The translations under genes were made by a program, and so were the position numbers. Shown in pieces: positions 47,471-58,137 of a stretch of 64,000 bases of DNA; the first letter of the stretch is position 1, and each line of letters opens with the position of its first letter. Source of the DNA: Priestia megaterium (GTDB taxonomy: Bacteria; Bacillota; Bacilli; Bacillales; Bacillaceae_H); assembly GCF_023824195.1 (NCBI RefSeq), contig NZ_CP085445.1, positions 49,998-113,997 on the forward strand, in the 5' to 3' direction. The notes under the pieces are model-generated. The model was given only the letters and a program-made list of their open reading frames with translations, made no database searches and was not told where the DNA came from.

Positions 47471-48844
47471 TTAAGCTTTACGATTCATAGAGTTTAGAGT
47501 TGTCTTATCTTCTACATGTAAAGGGTTATCTTCTAAAGGATTACTTGCTTCACTTAGAGAAAGAGATTTTGTTTCAGGCGCCCACATAATTGAAACAATA
47601 GTACCTAATAATAAAATCGCAGACATTCCGATCATTGTTGCACCTAATCCCATATTATTTAAGCTTAAAGGCAGCAGAAACGTTCCAACAGCAGATCCGA
47701 TCCGGCTGAAAGCTGTCAAAAAACCTACTCCCGACCCGCGTATTTCAGTTGGAAATAGTTCGGCAGGATATGTCAATGTTAGATTCGAAGCTGCTGATAT
47801 AATGAAAGTAAACATTAAAAACAAAGTGATAAGTAAAATATCAGGCCTCTGTAAAATACTCAGCATAAATAAACTTATGGTCATCAATGCAAACGTTCCA
47901 ATGGTAAAACTTCTCCGAGAAAGTTTTTCCATAAGCCAAAGTCCAACCAACGATCCAACAATTAGAAATATATTTAGCCAAAGGTCTACTGTGAAATTTT
48001 CAGATAATCCCATGCTTTTTAATATTGAAGGCAAAAAGGTATAAATAGCAAAATAAGGAATAACAATGCAAACATAAAATATTCCTCCAAAAGTAGTGCG
48101 CTTCCAAATTTGTTTGTTAAAAAGTGATAGATATCCTTGGTTTTGCTGATGCTCTGTTATCTTTTCATCAATTTCTGCGTTTACCCCAATGTATTTTTTA
48201 ACAATCTGGCGTGCCTCTTCATTACGTCCCATGCTAATAAGCCATCTTGGTGATTCAGGTGTACCAATTCTTAATAGCAGTACGATAATTGCAGGAATTG
48301 CCGATGTAGCAAGCATCCACCGCCATGATTCGTTGTCATTTGAGCCTAAATAGTGGCCGACTATGGTCGCAGCAACATACCCAACTGTCCAGAGCACATT
48401 TAAAGAAGCTAGTAAGATACCCCGGTATTTTCTAGGCGCAAATTCTGCAAGTAAGGTTGAGCCTACGGCATAATCACCTCCTAGAGCAAATCCTATTATT
48501 AGACGCAAAATAAATAGCTCTACTGGACCATTTACGAATAACTGTAGAACAGAGGCAATAGCAACTACTAGAAAATTAAACAGATATATTTTCTGTCTAC
48601 CTACACGATCGGATAACCCTCCAAGCACTAGACTTCCTAAGAAGAGGCCAATTAAAGCTGAGCTGCCTATTAGTCCTTCCCACATGGAATTAAGTTTCAT
48701 TTCTGGTCCAATTAGAGCAAGAGCTATACCAATAATACCAAGAGCATAACCATCGGTAAAATTAGACCCAAAAGTAAGTGCAGTAATCTTTAAATGAAAC
48801 TTATTAAGTGGAGCATCATCCATTTTAAATTTGTGTTCCGCCAT
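47471..48844 (-). CDS. MFS transporter, sugar-porter/AAHS-like
   Basis: 457 residues with 12 helices. Signature GGLSDRVGRQK between helices 2 and 3, GRNEEARQIVKKY-type loop after PESPRWLI, and YPAELFPTEIRGSGVGFLTAFSRIG, as in sugar-porter and aromatic-acid:H+ symporters. Given its place between hut genes and the HutH-like gene it may import histidine, urocanate or another imidazole/aromatic acid (inference). GGAGAGG precedes ATG. Confidence 0.8.
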   Translation of the reverse strand: MAEHKFKMDDAPLNKFHLKITALTFGSNFTDGYALGIIGIALALIGPEMKLNSMWEGLIGSSALIGLFLGSLVLGGLSDRVGRQKIYLFNFLVVAIASVLQLFVNGPVELFILRLIIGFALGGDYAVGSTLLAEFAPRKYRGILLASLNVLWTVGYVAATIVGHYLGSNDNESWRWMLATSAIPAIIVLLLRIGTPESPRWLISMGRNEEARQIVKKYIGVNAEIDEKITEHQQNQGYLSLFNKQIWKRTTFGGIFYVCIVIPYFAIYTFLPSILKSMGLSENFTVDLWLNIFLIVGSLVGLWLMEKLSRRSFTIGTFALMTISLFMLSILQRPDILLITLFLMFTFIISAASNLTLTYPAELFPTEIRGSGVGFLTAFSRIGSAVGTFLLPLSLNNMGLGATMIGMSAILLLGTIVSIMWAPETKSLSLSEASNPLEDNPLHVEDKTTLNSMNRKA

Positions 48845-49308
48845 AAGAAATTTACCTCTCCTTCAACTGGAGTAATATTCTAATAATTTTTTTGGTAATA
48901 CCTTGAAAAGGAGCTTGTATTAATTCTATTCTCCATTTACTTACTCTCAGAAAATCTAACTAAGTAAGATTTTAACCAAAGTTCAAAGTAAATGAAGAGA
49001 TAAATAAGTAGCCAAGCGCTTTTTTGAGAAAGCCTTGGCTTTTTCTTATGTTTCAAAAATTTGTGTGATATTGATAAATGAAAATCTTGGCTATCCTGTA
49101 GTAATAATTTGATATAAGAAAATATATGTCTAAAAGCATACAATAAAGTAAATCGATATCTGGGTAGTAGAGTAGAACAAAATTATTGTTTTATTAAGAA
49201 GCATGTTTGTTAACAGCTATTTATTTTCATGGTTTTATATTCTTTCGTTCATAAATTAGGTATCTCATTTTGATAGAAGCTCTTTATCCTATAGAAGAAT
49301 AATAGTTA
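48845..49308. other. Intergenic region
   Basis: No gene. A hairpin AGCCAAG...CTTGGCTTTTTC (49011-49046) is followed by T on the + strand. The 68-codon minus ORF (48937-49143) has no ribosome-binding site and is not called. The HutH-like/MFS pair may have its own promoter here. Confidence 0.45.
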
Positions 49309-50640
49309 CTATAATATGATATTTTCCTCATTATGCATATCCGATATATGACTTCGTTGTCCTGGTTTTACAAATATCATAGATACCATTCCAATTATTA
49401 CAGCAATGGCAGCAGCAGTAAACATAGCATTATATCCATGTGCCGCAACAAGGCTTCCTGTTAGTGTAGGCGCAATAATAGTAGCCAGGTTCGCAATAAA
49501 ATGAGTTACTCCCCCAAAAGTCCCTGCTTTATTAGGCTCTGTATCAAGAACAACTGTCCAATAGATCGAATTGGGTAGGTAATTAAAGGCATTACCTATA
49601 CACATTAATAAAAGTACTGAGGTCGCACTTCCAACCGTGGGGATTAGCATAAAACAAATAGCTGTAAAAAATAAGCAAACTACTGTGAACCAGGATCTGG
49701 CTATACGTAAATTTCCAGTTTTCTCACGTAACTTATCCGAAATTTTCCCTCCTACTAATCCTGTAATAATAGCACCTACCCATGGAATCATACCTATATA
49801 TGAAAGAGATGCTAAAGAATAGTTAAATTCATCTTGCAAATATTTTGGAGTCCAAGTTAGTAATAGAATATTGACATACAAAAATGCAAAGTACCCAATG
49901 GCATTCATTACTAATGTAGGGTTTTTAAAAAAATAATACCAAGGAACATTTTTGGAATTTGTTTTTTCTAATTGTGATTCACCTTTTATTAAACTATCTA
50001 TACTTCGAATTTTTTGAAGTTCAATTTTTGAAACTCTCGGATGATCTTCAGGTAAATTTGTGAATATTTTTCTCCATATTAATACCCAAACAAAACCCAA
50101 CAGACCAAGAATAATAAATGTTACCTTCCAATTAGTAAACGTTAAAAGGCCCACTACGATAGGTGCGGTGACTAATGCTCCAATTGGAGTTCCAACTAAG
50201 CCAAGTGCTACAGAAAAACCTTTTTCTTTTGGAGATACCCAATTTGCCATCGTTCGGTTCATTGTAGATAAAGTAGGTCCTTCAGCCAGTCCAAACAAAA
50301 CACGAAATACCGCAAAACCAGCTAATGCAGAACCCCCAAAGAACGCTGCACCTAAGTGACCAGCAAATATTGTCCCAATTTCAAATATAGACCATGTGGT
50401 TCCAGCAAGAATCCACATAAACTTAGGACCTTTCTTATCTGCCAACGCTCCTCCGAATAGTGCACCGAAAATATAACCATAGCCAAAATACCCCAAAATT
50501 GCTCCCCAGCTTACTGGATTTAAGTTGAATTCTTGAATAATTTCAGCCTGAGCGTATGAAAGTGCTCCTCTATCTATGTAATTTATGATTGTTATAATAA
50601 CAATCATAAAAATAATAAAGTAGCGATAATTGTTTTTCAT
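49309..50640 (-). CDS. MFS transporter, anion:cation symporter-like (GudP/ExuT type)
   Basis: 443 residues: YFIIFMIVIITIINYIDRGALSYA in helix 1 (the NYIDR motif of ACS-family sugar-acid transporters), GALADKKGPK, FGLAEGPTLSTMNRTMANWVSPKEKGF, and TPKYLQDEFNYS in the second half. Usual substrates are hexuronates or other organic anions; urocanate or imidazole propionate is possible here from context only. The gene follows hutG by about 110 bp and probably belongs to the hut transcript. Confidence 0.8.
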   Translation of the reverse strand: MKNNYRYFIIFMIVIITIINYIDRGALSYAQAEIIQEFNLNPVSWGAILGYFGYGYIFGALFGGALADKKGPKFMWILAGTTWSIFEIGTIFAGHLGAAFFGGSALAGFAVFRVLFGLAEGPTLSTMNRTMANWVSPKEKGFSVALGLVGTPIGALVTAPIVVGLLTFTNWKVTFIILGLLGFVWVLIWRKIFTNLPEDHPRVSKIELQKIRSIDSLIKGESQLEKTNSKNVPWYYFFKNPTLVMNAIGYFAFLYVNILLLTWTPKYLQDEFNYSLASLSYIGMIPWVGAIITGLVGGKISDKLREKTGNLRIARSWFTVVCLFFTAICFMLIPTVGSATSVLLLMCIGNAFNYLPNSIYWTVVLDTEPNKAGTFGGVTHFIANLATIIAPTLTGSLVAAHGYNAMFTAAAIAVIIGMVSMIFVKPGQRSHISDMHNEENIIL

Positions 50641-50749
50641 TAATTACTTCTCTCCTCTCTCATTTTTTCACTTTTCTTCCTGAGAAAGAAAGTTTCATAA
50701 CAAATCGCTAGAGATTTGTTACTTTCAAAAGGATAAGAAAATTAATATT

Positions 50750-51733
50750 TTATTTTCTATTTGCAAAGCCTGTTAAAAAATTCAAGAATACATGAACTCC
50801 TGCTTTAACAGTAATTCCTGATTTATCGCGTAAGGGATCTAAACATACAATATCCATTGCTTGGACTAATGGATGTGAGCCCGCAATGTATATGGCTTCA
50901 AATAATTCATCCGTTCTCATTCCTCCTGTTGTTCCTGCTGGTACACCAGGGGCATAAGCCACATCAAGAACATCCATATCTACTGTTAGATAGATGACAT
51001 CCACTTCCTTGGCTAAATCATCTAAGGCTCTTTCAACTATACAAGAAATCCCTGTTTTTCTAGCTTGAAGTAAGGTTACGTAATTAACACTTTTAGTATC
51101 TGCATACTCTTTGAGAGATTTCGAGTTATAAAATCCATGCAGGCCAATATTCCAAACGTTTTTGCCTTCAATTGTACCACTCTCAATCAGGTTTCGAATG
51201 GGCGTTCCATTTGATGGTCCGTTATCTTCTAAACTGCGTAAATCAAAATGTGTATCGAATTGAAGAATTCCTATACGTTGTTCTGGATGCGACTCTTTCC
51301 AGCCTTTTACTAACATAGCCGTAATCGAATGATCTCCCCCTAACATGATAGGCAGTGTATGAGGGTGATATTTCCGCATTGAAATCATGGCTTCTTTAAT
51401 ATACTGATGAGAAAGTGAAATATCTGTTACATGCTGTTTGACATCGCCTAAATCTAAAACCGATAAGGGGGTCAAATCCGTATCATATTCAATATGATAC
51501 GGATTAAACGATTTCCATAGTTGTCTCATGGCCAAGGGAGTTTCACTTGCTCCTGATGCACTAATAGAAGATCTCGAAAGAGGGACTCCCAAAACGGTTA
51601 CATCTACAGCTTGAAAATCTATTTCATCTTGCACTTCAAAAGTCTCGATCCAATCACTTACCTTAGGTTCAGTTGAACGCTGTCTTTCCCAATGAAAAGA
51701 GGGACGATTAAGTTGTGGGTACGGGTACGTCAC
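50750..51733 (-). CDS. hutG: Formimidoylglutamase
   Basis: 327 residues from GTG 51733 (GGTGGGG 6 nt upstream). The in-frame TTG 51754 is less likely; both overlap hutI. Arginase/ureohydrolase fold with the manganese motifs MLGGDHSIT, LQFDTHFDLR and VDMDVLDVAYAPGVPAGTTGG. Hydrolyses N-formimidoyl-L-glutamate to glutamate and formamide, the last step of histidine breakdown. Overlap with hutI implies coupled translation. Confidence 0.9.
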   Translation of the reverse strand: MTYPYPQLNRPSFHWERQRSTEPKVSDWIETFEVQDEIDFQAVDVTVLGVPLSRSSISASGASETPLAMRQLWKSFNPYHIEYDTDLTPLSVLDLGDVKQHVTDISLSHQYIKEAMISMRKYHPHTLPIMLGGDHSITAMLVKGWKESHPEQRIGILQFDTHFDLRSLEDNGPSNGTPIRNLIESGTIEGKNVWNIGLHGFYNSKSLKEYADTKSVNYVTLLQARKTGISCIVERALDDLAKEVDVIYLTVDMDVLDVAYAPGVPAGTTGGMRTDELFEAIYIAGSHPLVQAMDIVCLDPLRDKSGITVKAGVHVFLNFLTGFANRK

Positions 51734-53003
51734 GTAAAACCCCACCTTCCACAATCACTTGTCCTTTTTTAATGACAGTATCTACAAGGTTCACTGCATA
51801 GTTATATTGCAACGTTTGATAATTCGGTGCATCAAATAAAACAAGGTCCCCTTTCTTTCCTACTTCGATACTCCCAACTTCATCAGCTCTTCCAATGGCA
51901 TGAGCTGCATTGATTGTACATGCTGTTAGGACTTCGGCTGGCGTCATCTTCATCGTAAGACATGCTAGATTCATAATAAAAGGTAATGATTCAGTAGGTG
52001 ATGACCCTGGATTACGATCAGTTGAAAGGGCAACCGGAACTCCAGCTTCAATCATCTTTCTTGCATTCGCAGGCTTCTCCATTAAAAAGAACGCTGTACC
52101 TGGCAACAAGACTGCAATAACACCACTTTTAGCCATTTGCTTAATACCTTCATCGGATGCCTGTAATAAATGGTCGGCTGAAACAGCCCCTACTTTTGCT
52201 GCAAGTTCTGCACCGCCAAATTGAACAATTTCATCTGCATGTATTTTTGGCTTTAATCCGTAGACTTTTCCTGCCTCAAGAATTTGCTCCGACTGTTGAA
52301 TTGTAAAAACTCCTTCTTCACAAAAAACATCGCAAAACTCAGCCAAATTTTCTTCTGCAACTCTTGGAATCATTTCCTCTATCACTAAACGAACAAATTC
52401 GTCTGGATTTTCTTTATATTCAACTGGAACAGCATGAGCTCCCATGAAGGTAGAAACTAAATCTATAGGATGCCTTTCGTCGAGCTTTTTGGCTGCTCGT
52501 AGCTGTTTCAATTCATCTTCTAGTGTCAAACCATATCCACTTTTCGCTTCAACCGTCGTAACTCCATATTGTAGAAAACGATTTAGGCGTTTGGAGGTTT
52601 CTTGAATCAATTGTTCTTCTGTAGCTTCTCTTGTACTTGTTGTTGTTTGGAGAATTCCTCCGCCTGCCTTTAGGATATCAATATATTTAGCTCCGTTTAA
52701 TCGCATCTCTAGCTCTTTTTCACGACTTCCCCCAAACACAATGTGAGTATGAGCATCGATTAGACCTGGAGTAACAATCTTTCCTGAAGCCTCAATCGTA
52801 TTTATATGTCCATTCAACGTATGAACATAACGTTCTGCTTCAACATCCGATCCAACAAACGTAATCAACCCATTTTCTACTACAACACTGCCATGCTCGA
52901 TAATACCGATATCGGACATATCTTGAGCGCGTTTTGGTTCTTTAGTTCCGCCTCTAACTGTAATCAGTTGTGAGGCGCGTTTAATATACGTAATAGATGA
53001 CAT
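51708..53003 (-). CDS. hutI: Imidazolonepropionase
   Basis: 431 residues from ATG 53003 (AGGAG 8 nt upstream; GTG 53012 is the alternative). Amidohydrolase fold with metal motif DAHTHIVFGGSREKELEMRLNG, KIHADEIVQFGGAELA, and LSTDRNPGSSPTESLPFIMNLACL. Converts imidazolone-5-propanoate to N-formimidoyl-L-glutamate. Sits 20 bp after hutU in the hut operon. Confidence 0.95.
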   Translation of the reverse strand: MSSITYIKRASQLITVRGGTKEPKRAQDMSDIGIIEHGSVVVENGLITFVGSDVEAERYVHTLNGHINTIEASGKIVTPGLIDAHTHIVFGGSREKELEMRLNGAKYIDILKAGGGILQTTTSTREATEEQLIQETSKRLNRFLQYGVTTVEAKSGYGLTLEDELKQLRAAKKLDERHPIDLVSTFMGAHAVPVEYKENPDEFVRLVIEEMIPRVAEENLAEFCDVFCEEGVFTIQQSEQILEAGKVYGLKPKIHADEIVQFGGAELAAKVGAVSADHLLQASDEGIKQMAKSGVIAVLLPGTAFFLMEKPANARKMIEAGVPVALSTDRNPGSSPTESLPFIMNLACLTMKMTPAEVLTACTINAAHAIGRADEVGSIEVGKKGDLVLFDAPNYQTLQYNYAVNLVDTVIKKGQVIVEGGVLRDVPVPTT

Positions 53004-53022
53004 AATGCTCACTCCTTTTCTT

Positions 53023-54693
53023 TTAGTCTAATGTTGGAATGTTCATGCCTTTTTCTTTGGCAGTTTGAATGGCTAATTCATAGCCTGCATCTAAATGACG
53101 AACTACCCCCATACCAGGGTCTGTTGTTAATACGCGTTCAAGACGTTTAGCTGCATCTTCTGTGCCATCTGCTACTACAACCATACCTGCATGAAGAGAA
53201 TATCCCATACCTACGCCACCACCATGATGGACGGATACCCAACTTGCCCCTGCAGCTGTATTAACTAGTGCATTTAAAATAGGCCAATCTGCTACAGCAT
53301 CACTGCCATCTCTCATCGCTTCTGTTTCGCGGTTTGGCGAAGCAACAGATCCCGCGTCTAAATGATCTCTACCAATAACAATAGGTGCTGAAAGTTCTCC
53401 AGATGCAACCATTTCATTAATAATTTTTCCAAATCGTGCACGTTCTCCATATCCTAACCAACAGATACGTGCCGGTAATCCTTGAAATTCAATTTTTTCT
53501 CTCGCCATTTTAATCCAGTTACAAAGATGGGTATTATATGAGAATTCACGTAAAATAACTTCATCTGTTTTATAAATATCTTCTGGATCACCTGATAAAG
53601 CTACCCAACGGAACGGTCCTTTTCCTTCACAGAATTGAGGACGGATATAAGCAGGTACAAAACCTGGGAAGTTGAACGCGTCTTTTACACCTTCATCTAA
53701 CGCTACTTGACGAATATTATTTCCGTAGTCGAAAGCAATGGCTCCTTCTTTCTGCATATCTAACATAGCCTGAACATGAACAGCCATACTAGCTTTAGAT
53801 TTTCTTACATATTCCTCTGGATTCTGATTACGTAATGTTTCTCCTTCCGATAGAGTTAATCCAATTGGTAGATAACCATTTAATGGATCATGTGCCGAGG
53901 TTTGATCTGTTACAATGTCTGGAATAAAGCCGCGTTTAATCATTTGAGGAAGCACTTCAGCTGCATTTCCAACCAACCCGATAGAAAGCGCTTTCTTTTC
54001 TTTTTTTGCTTCTTTAGCTATTTTAATTGCCTCGTCCAAACTTTCTACCACAATGTCACAATAGCGTGTTTCAATTCGTTTTTCGATGCGTGTTCGGTCA
54101 ACATCAATTCCAATGACCACGCCACCTGCCATTGTAACGGCTAATGGCTGGGCGCCTCCCATGCCTCCTAATCCAGCTGTTACGGTAATGGTACCTTCGA
54201 GACTACCATTAAAATGTTGTTTCGCACATTCAGCAAATGTTTCATACGTACCTTGTACAATGCCTTGGCTTCCAATATAAATCCAGCTACCGGCTGTCAT
54301 TTGCCCGTACATCATCAATCCTTTTTTATCGAGTTCATGGAACTTTTCCCAATTCGCAAAGGCCGGAACAATATTGGAGTTAGCTAAGAGCACACGTGGT
54401 GCATCTTTATGAGTTTTAAAAACAGCTACAGGCTTGCCTGACTGTACTAATAATGTTTCATCTTCTTCTAAATCTTTTAAAGTGGATACAATACGATCAA
54501 AGGCATCCCAATTTCGAGCTGCTTTCCCTATTCCCCCGTATACAACTAATTTCTCTGGATGTTCTGCCACTTGTGGGTCTAGGTTATTCATTAACATACG
54601 AAGAACAGCCTCTTGGACCCACCCTTTTGTATTTAATTCAATTCCTTTAGGAGCGCAGTATTTGCGCAAGTTAACTGATTGAGTATTCATCAT
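53023..54693 (-). CDS. hutU: Urocanate hydratase
   Basis: 556 residues, normal family length. NAD-binding [19 protein letters not shown], active-site cysteine region [34 protein letters not shown], and [57 protein letters not shown]. Converts uroc­anate to imidazolonepropionate. GGGGAC precedes ATG ATG. First structural gene of the hut block, 147 bp downstream of the AraC-type regulator. Confidence 0.97.
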   Translation of the reverse strand: MMNTQSVNLRKYCAPKGIELNTKGWVQEAVLRMLMNNLDPQVAEHPEKLVVYGGIGKAARNWDAFDRIVSTLKDLEEDETLLVQSGKPVAVFKTHKDAPRVLLANSNIVPAFANWEKFHELDKKGLMMYGQMTAGSWIYIGSQGIVQGTYETFAECAKQHFNGSLEGTITVTAGLGGMGGAQPLAVTMAGGVVIGIDVDRTRIEKRIETRYCDIVVESLDEAIKIAKEAKKEKKALSIGLVGNAAEVLPQMIKRGFIPDIVTDQTSAHDPLNGYLPIGLTLSEGETLRNQNPEEYVRKSKASMAVHVQAMLDMQKEGAIAFDYGNNIRQVALDEGVKDAFNFPGFVPAYIRPQFCEGKGPFRWVALSGDPEDIYKTDEVILREFSYNTHLCNWIKMAREKIEFQGLPARICWLGYGERARFGKIINEMVASGELSAPIVIGRDHLDAGSVASPNRETEAMRDGSDAVADWPILNALVNTAAGASWVSVHHGGGVGMGYSLHAGMVVVADGTEDAAKRLERVLTTDPGMGVVRHLDAGYELAIQTAKEKGMNIPTLD

Positions 54694-54839
54694 ATAGTCC
54701 CCTTTCTGTTAATTAATAGTTTATTAAAAAAACACTAACAGAAACAGAAGACAATAATCAGAATATAAGTAATATTAAAACTATAACAATCTTTAATATT
54801 ACCAAATTCTTCATTAATTATAGGAAAATAACTAGATAT

Positions 54840-56327
54840 CTAGATTAACATTTGATTTTTCCAGGTAGAAGGTGATACACCAGTCTGATTTTTAAATACC
54901 CTACTGAAATAATTTGGGTCTGAAAAACCTATAGAAAATGAAATTTGCTGAATTGACAGTGATGTTGTAGATAATAGATGTTTAGCTTTATTTATCCGAA
55001 CATTCGTAAGGTATTGCTGAAATGTTTGTGATGTTCTCTGAGATAATACATAACTAAAATAACTTGGACTTTTATTAACATAATCAGCTACTACTATGAG
55101 ATTTAAATCTGTCCGACTGAAGTGTTCATCAATAAACCTCAAACCGAGTTCAATAAAGTCATTTTGAGTATTTTTTTGCTGAGTTTTAACTTGTTCTAAA
55201 ATTTTATCAATAAAAAGTAATAATTCCTGTACAACTTTAAAAAGTACTGGTGAATTAAGAACAATGTTAAAAATGTTTTGATATTGTTCCTCTAATGCTT
55301 GATTTTTTTCTAATCGATAGGATTTCATATGCCTCCGTATCTGTGCAAGAATACTAGTAAGGCTAATACGGATTAACTCAGGTTCAGGGTACCCGTTAGG
55401 AAAATTAGTGAATTTCTCATAAAGCCAATTTTTTATAGGTATTAGGTTTTCTCCCTCTAACATTTTAATCCATATTCGTTGTTCTTCAGAATTTAATAAA
55501 GGATCAAATTCTTCAAAGCTCGGGAATTCGGAAGCCTTCATAACTTGTGTATATCCCTTGTAAAATACCATTTTTAACGTCTGGATACACCTCATATAAC
55601 AGGCATGTAAGGAGTCCTCAACTTTATTTATGGAGTCAATACTAATAAAAACTCCCCCGTTCAGTAATTTGATTGAATTACTAATGAATCTAGTAGAATC
55701 TATGTACAGCTTGTCCATTTCAAAAACAGAAAAAAGACATACTATATAATCACTAAATAATAAAACAACCGGTGTTTCCATAAATATGTATTCATTAATA
55801 TACTTATAAAGTTCTTTTAAATCGTCTGGATATTCCGGTTTTATTATCATCATTCCTTTATAATCATTAGAAAACTTTACCTCAGTTTCTATCATCAATG
55901 ATTGGTAATATCTATAATTTTCATCTTTGTTTTCTAAATGAATAGACTTCTCTTTAAAATTTGATAGCTTTTTTATACTCTTTTCTAATGACTCTTTTAG
56001 TTTCTCAGGTAACAATGGTTTTACTAATAAATTAACAGCTTGAAGTTGAATTGCTTGCCAGGCACGTTCAAAAATTGCCTCAGTAGTGATAGCTACTATA
56101 ACTCCTTGGTAATTTTCCACTTTTCTTAAGATAATCTCCCAACTGTTAGTTGAAAACATTTCTAACTCTAAAATCAATATATCTGGTTCACTTTTTTCAA
56201 ATTCATTAATAAACTGCCTTGCATCTTCAACTAAACATACTTCATTAAATTTCATAGAATAAGAATTTATTAACCATTTAATACCTATTCTTTCTGTAGA
56301 GTCTCTATCGGCAATTATTATTCGCAT
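54840..56327 (-). CDS. AraC-type response regulator with degenerate receiver
   Basis: 495 residues: N-terminal receiver-like domain (MRIIIADRDSTERIGIKWLI, PDILILELEMFS, LLVKPLLPEKL), a long central region, and a C-terminal AraC/HTH_18 DNA-binding domain (IVVADYVNKSPSYFSYVLSQ, HLLSTTSLSIQQISFSIGFSDPNYFSRVFKNQTGVSPSTW). The phospho-acceptor aspartate is replaced by Glu54, and there is no histidine kinase gene nearby. It may work without phosphorylation, mimic the active state or sense a ligand. Its position suggests control of the hut block, a different mode from HutP of B. subtilis. Confidence 0.8.
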   Translation of the reverse strand: MRIIIADRDSTERIGIKWLINSYSMKFNEVCLVEDARQFINEFEKSEPDILILELEMFSTNSWEIILRKVENYQGVIVAITTEAIFERAWQAIQLQAVNLLVKPLLPEKLKESLEKSIKKLSNFKEKSIHLENKDENYRYYQSLMIETEVKFSNDYKGMMIIKPEYPDDLKELYKYINEYIFMETPVVLLFSDYIVCLFSVFEMDKLYIDSTRFISNSIKLLNGGVFISIDSINKVEDSLHACYMRCIQTLKMVFYKGYTQVMKASEFPSFEEFDPLLNSEEQRIWIKMLEGENLIPIKNWLYEKFTNFPNGYPEPELIRISLTSILAQIRRHMKSYRLEKNQALEEQYQNIFNIVLNSPVLFKVVQELLLFIDKILEQVKTQQKNTQNDFIELGLRFIDEHFSRTDLNLIVVADYVNKSPSYFSYVLSQRTSQTFQQYLTNVRINKAKHLLSTTSLSIQQISFSIGFSDPNYFSRVFKNQTGVSPSTWKNQMLI

Positions 56328-56582
56328 TACTCTATCCTCCTAGAATTTAATAGGGAATAATTAGACTTAGCTATTTACTCAAAAGATAAATTGTAAAAAA
56401 CTAAATCTGGATAATTCCTGCTCTTATTATATAAGTATATATAATACTTAGGCTCCTAGCACATAAGGTATTTAATGGAAAGTGGTCATTCTTCTTTTTT
56501 TGAAATAGAGGATTAAATGGATAAAAAATAATCAAAAACCCAATACTGTCACTTTTATAAATAAAAAGGAGGCGAGATAAAG

Positions 56583-56693
56583 GTGGATGTACAAAGAGCA
56601 CAAGAAATTGCAGATTCAGTGGACATGGCCAATGTAATATATAATGGGAAAAGTATTTACATTGAGCATGTAGAAAGAGGAATAATAGCTTGA
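56583..56693 (+). pseudogene. Truncated SspH-like small acid-soluble spore protein
   Basis: GTG 56583 with AAGGAGG about 10 nt upstream reads MDVQRAQEIADSVDMANVIY, NGKSIYIEHVERGIIA. The first ~30 residues resemble the N-terminus of H-type SASPs (xxIQRAKEIxxSxxxANVxxxGxxVxIQHV). The usual C-terminal half is missing after a TGA; another frame continues ENEVYSLKR, suggesting a frameshift. Confidence 0.6.
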
Positions 56694-56962
56694 AGACAGT
56701 TAATTTAATAGAGAATGAGGTTTATTCTCTAAAACGATTATATGGGGACATTAACTTTAAAGATAAAAATTTATAGGCAAGTTCTTTCTAAGAGGAGCTC
56801 TAGATTGGTTTAACTAAATTTTATTAATTAGTTATAGCTTAAAAGAAGGCGAGATACTTAAAACAACCTTTATCTCGAACTGATCCTAAATCGAAATATA
56901 GCAACATAATTTACATTTCCATATAACACTAAACCCCATGTTATATATCATTTACATGGGGT

Positions 56963-57199
56963 TTAGAATTGAAAGAAATCATCAATATCTTTTGTTTTAT
57001 CTACTTTTTGAACGGTGGCCATGATCTTTTTCATTACTCTAGGAGTTGGAATATAACCTTTGGTGTTACAAACTCGCCAAATAGTGTTTCGGGAAACACC
57101 ACTTCGTTCAGAAAATTCACTTTGTGTAATTCCTTCTCGATCCAGCCAACGACCAAATTTACTGCGATTCGGGTTACGCCACCAAAACACATCTCTCAC
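56963..57199 (-). CDS. XRE-type helix-turn-helix protein
   Basis: 78 residues: SKFGRWLDREGITQSEFSERSGVSRNTIWRVCNTKGYIPTPRVMKKIMATVQKVD is a Cro/C1-type HTH covering most of the protein. Short tail DIDDFFQF. Such small regulators are common on plasmids. AAAGGAG precedes ATG. Target unknown. Confidence 0.75.
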   Translation of the reverse strand: MRDVFWWRNPNRSKFGRWLDREGITQSEFSERSGVSRNTIWRVCNTKGYIPTPRVMKKIMATVQKVDKTKDIDDFFQF

Positions 57200-57511
57200 T
57201 CTCCTTTTTTATTAGCTTGTCCACTTTGCACCAAATTGAATCAAAAGTGTTTGAAAAATTAGGAATAAGGAAGCGTTTTTAGCATAGAATAAGAGAAATA
57301 AGATTCCTCTACACATGTTGTCGATATTTTTGTCATAATCATATAGCATGAATACAGTTAAGACCGCCTTATACACTGATACATAATGGGCGGTCTTTGT
57401 TATTGATATTCTTTGAAATTGGGTTTCACACAAAAAAACCTTTTCCCTCTAGGGAGAGGAAAGAGGTTTTTTTGTGAATATTAGATAACGAGATGCCACC
57501 ATTTTAGCAAA
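57200..57511. other. Intergenic region with two terminators
   Basis: AAGACCGCC...GGCGGTCTT (57361-57399) and CACAAAAAAACCTTTT...AAGAGGTTTTTTTGTG (57429-57476). The second serves the DUF3967 gene to the right. No ORF. Confidence 0.6.
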
Positions 57512-57991
57512 TCATTTTTCAAAAAAGGTTTTTAACCACTTATAAAAACTTTTCTTTTGTTGTTGTGCTTTTTTTAACGCCCGAATCTCGCGAGCCATTG
57601 AAATTAATTGACGTTCGCGTTCTTCAAATTTTGCATCGATATAGCTTTGTATCTCTTTCATTTGTGCTTCGAGTGGTTCTAGGATAAGGGTTTGTTTTTC
57701 AGTTGAAATGTTAGGTGGAGTGTTTGGTATTTGTACTAAGTTAAATTTTTTTGCAACGGTTATAACAGCTTTTTCTAAGGTCATTTCGGGATGGGCATAA
57801 ATTCTTTTTAGTTCATGAAAGATAGTAACGTCGTCATTTGTATAAGCTAATCTGCCTTGTTTTTTAGTAAATTGCACACCAATTTTGGCAAAATGGAAGT
57901 TGTACTTTCGGATAGTTGCTATGGACAAACCAAGTATATCAGCTAATTCTTCGGTGGTATATGCTGCTTCTGCGGTTATGACTCTCAACAT
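57512..57991 (-). CDS. DUF3967-type plasmid protein with MerR-like HTH
   Basis: 159 residues from ATG 57991, which has a perfect GGAGGTGATC upstream; the longer frame to 58081 is rejected. N-terminal HTH YTTEELADILGLSIATIRKYNFHFAKIGV, then a helix-rich linker and a C-terminal coiled-coil QSYIDAKFEERERQLISMAREIRALKKAQQQKKSFYKWLKTFF. This HTH plus coiled-coil plus basic FFxKLF-like tail architecture recurs in the gene at 61172 and is typical of Bacillus plasmid DUF3967 proteins, perhaps involved in segregation or copy control. Confidence 0.75.
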   Translation of the reverse strand: MLRVITAEAAYTTEELADILGLSIATIRKYNFHFAKIGVQFTKKQGRLAYTNDDVTIFHELKRIYAHPEMTLEKAVITVAKKFNLVQIPNTPPNISTEKQTLILEPLEAQMKEIQSYIDAKFEERERQLISMAREIRALKKAQQQKKSFYKWLKTFFEK

Positions 57992-58137
57992 ATGATCACC
58001 TCCTCTTATCAAGAGAACTATTCTAGGTATATACGTTAAAACCTTCAAATAATAAGAGGACCATATTTGGTGTTTTGCCATTTTGCCGTTAATATACCAA
58101 GAAACAGTCTTGGCTGAAAATAAGCTAGTACGTTCAA

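Noticed and set aside
48937..49143. 68-codon minus-strand ORF between the MFS genes
   Set aside because: No start signal, and it runs through a hairpin; composition does not look coding.
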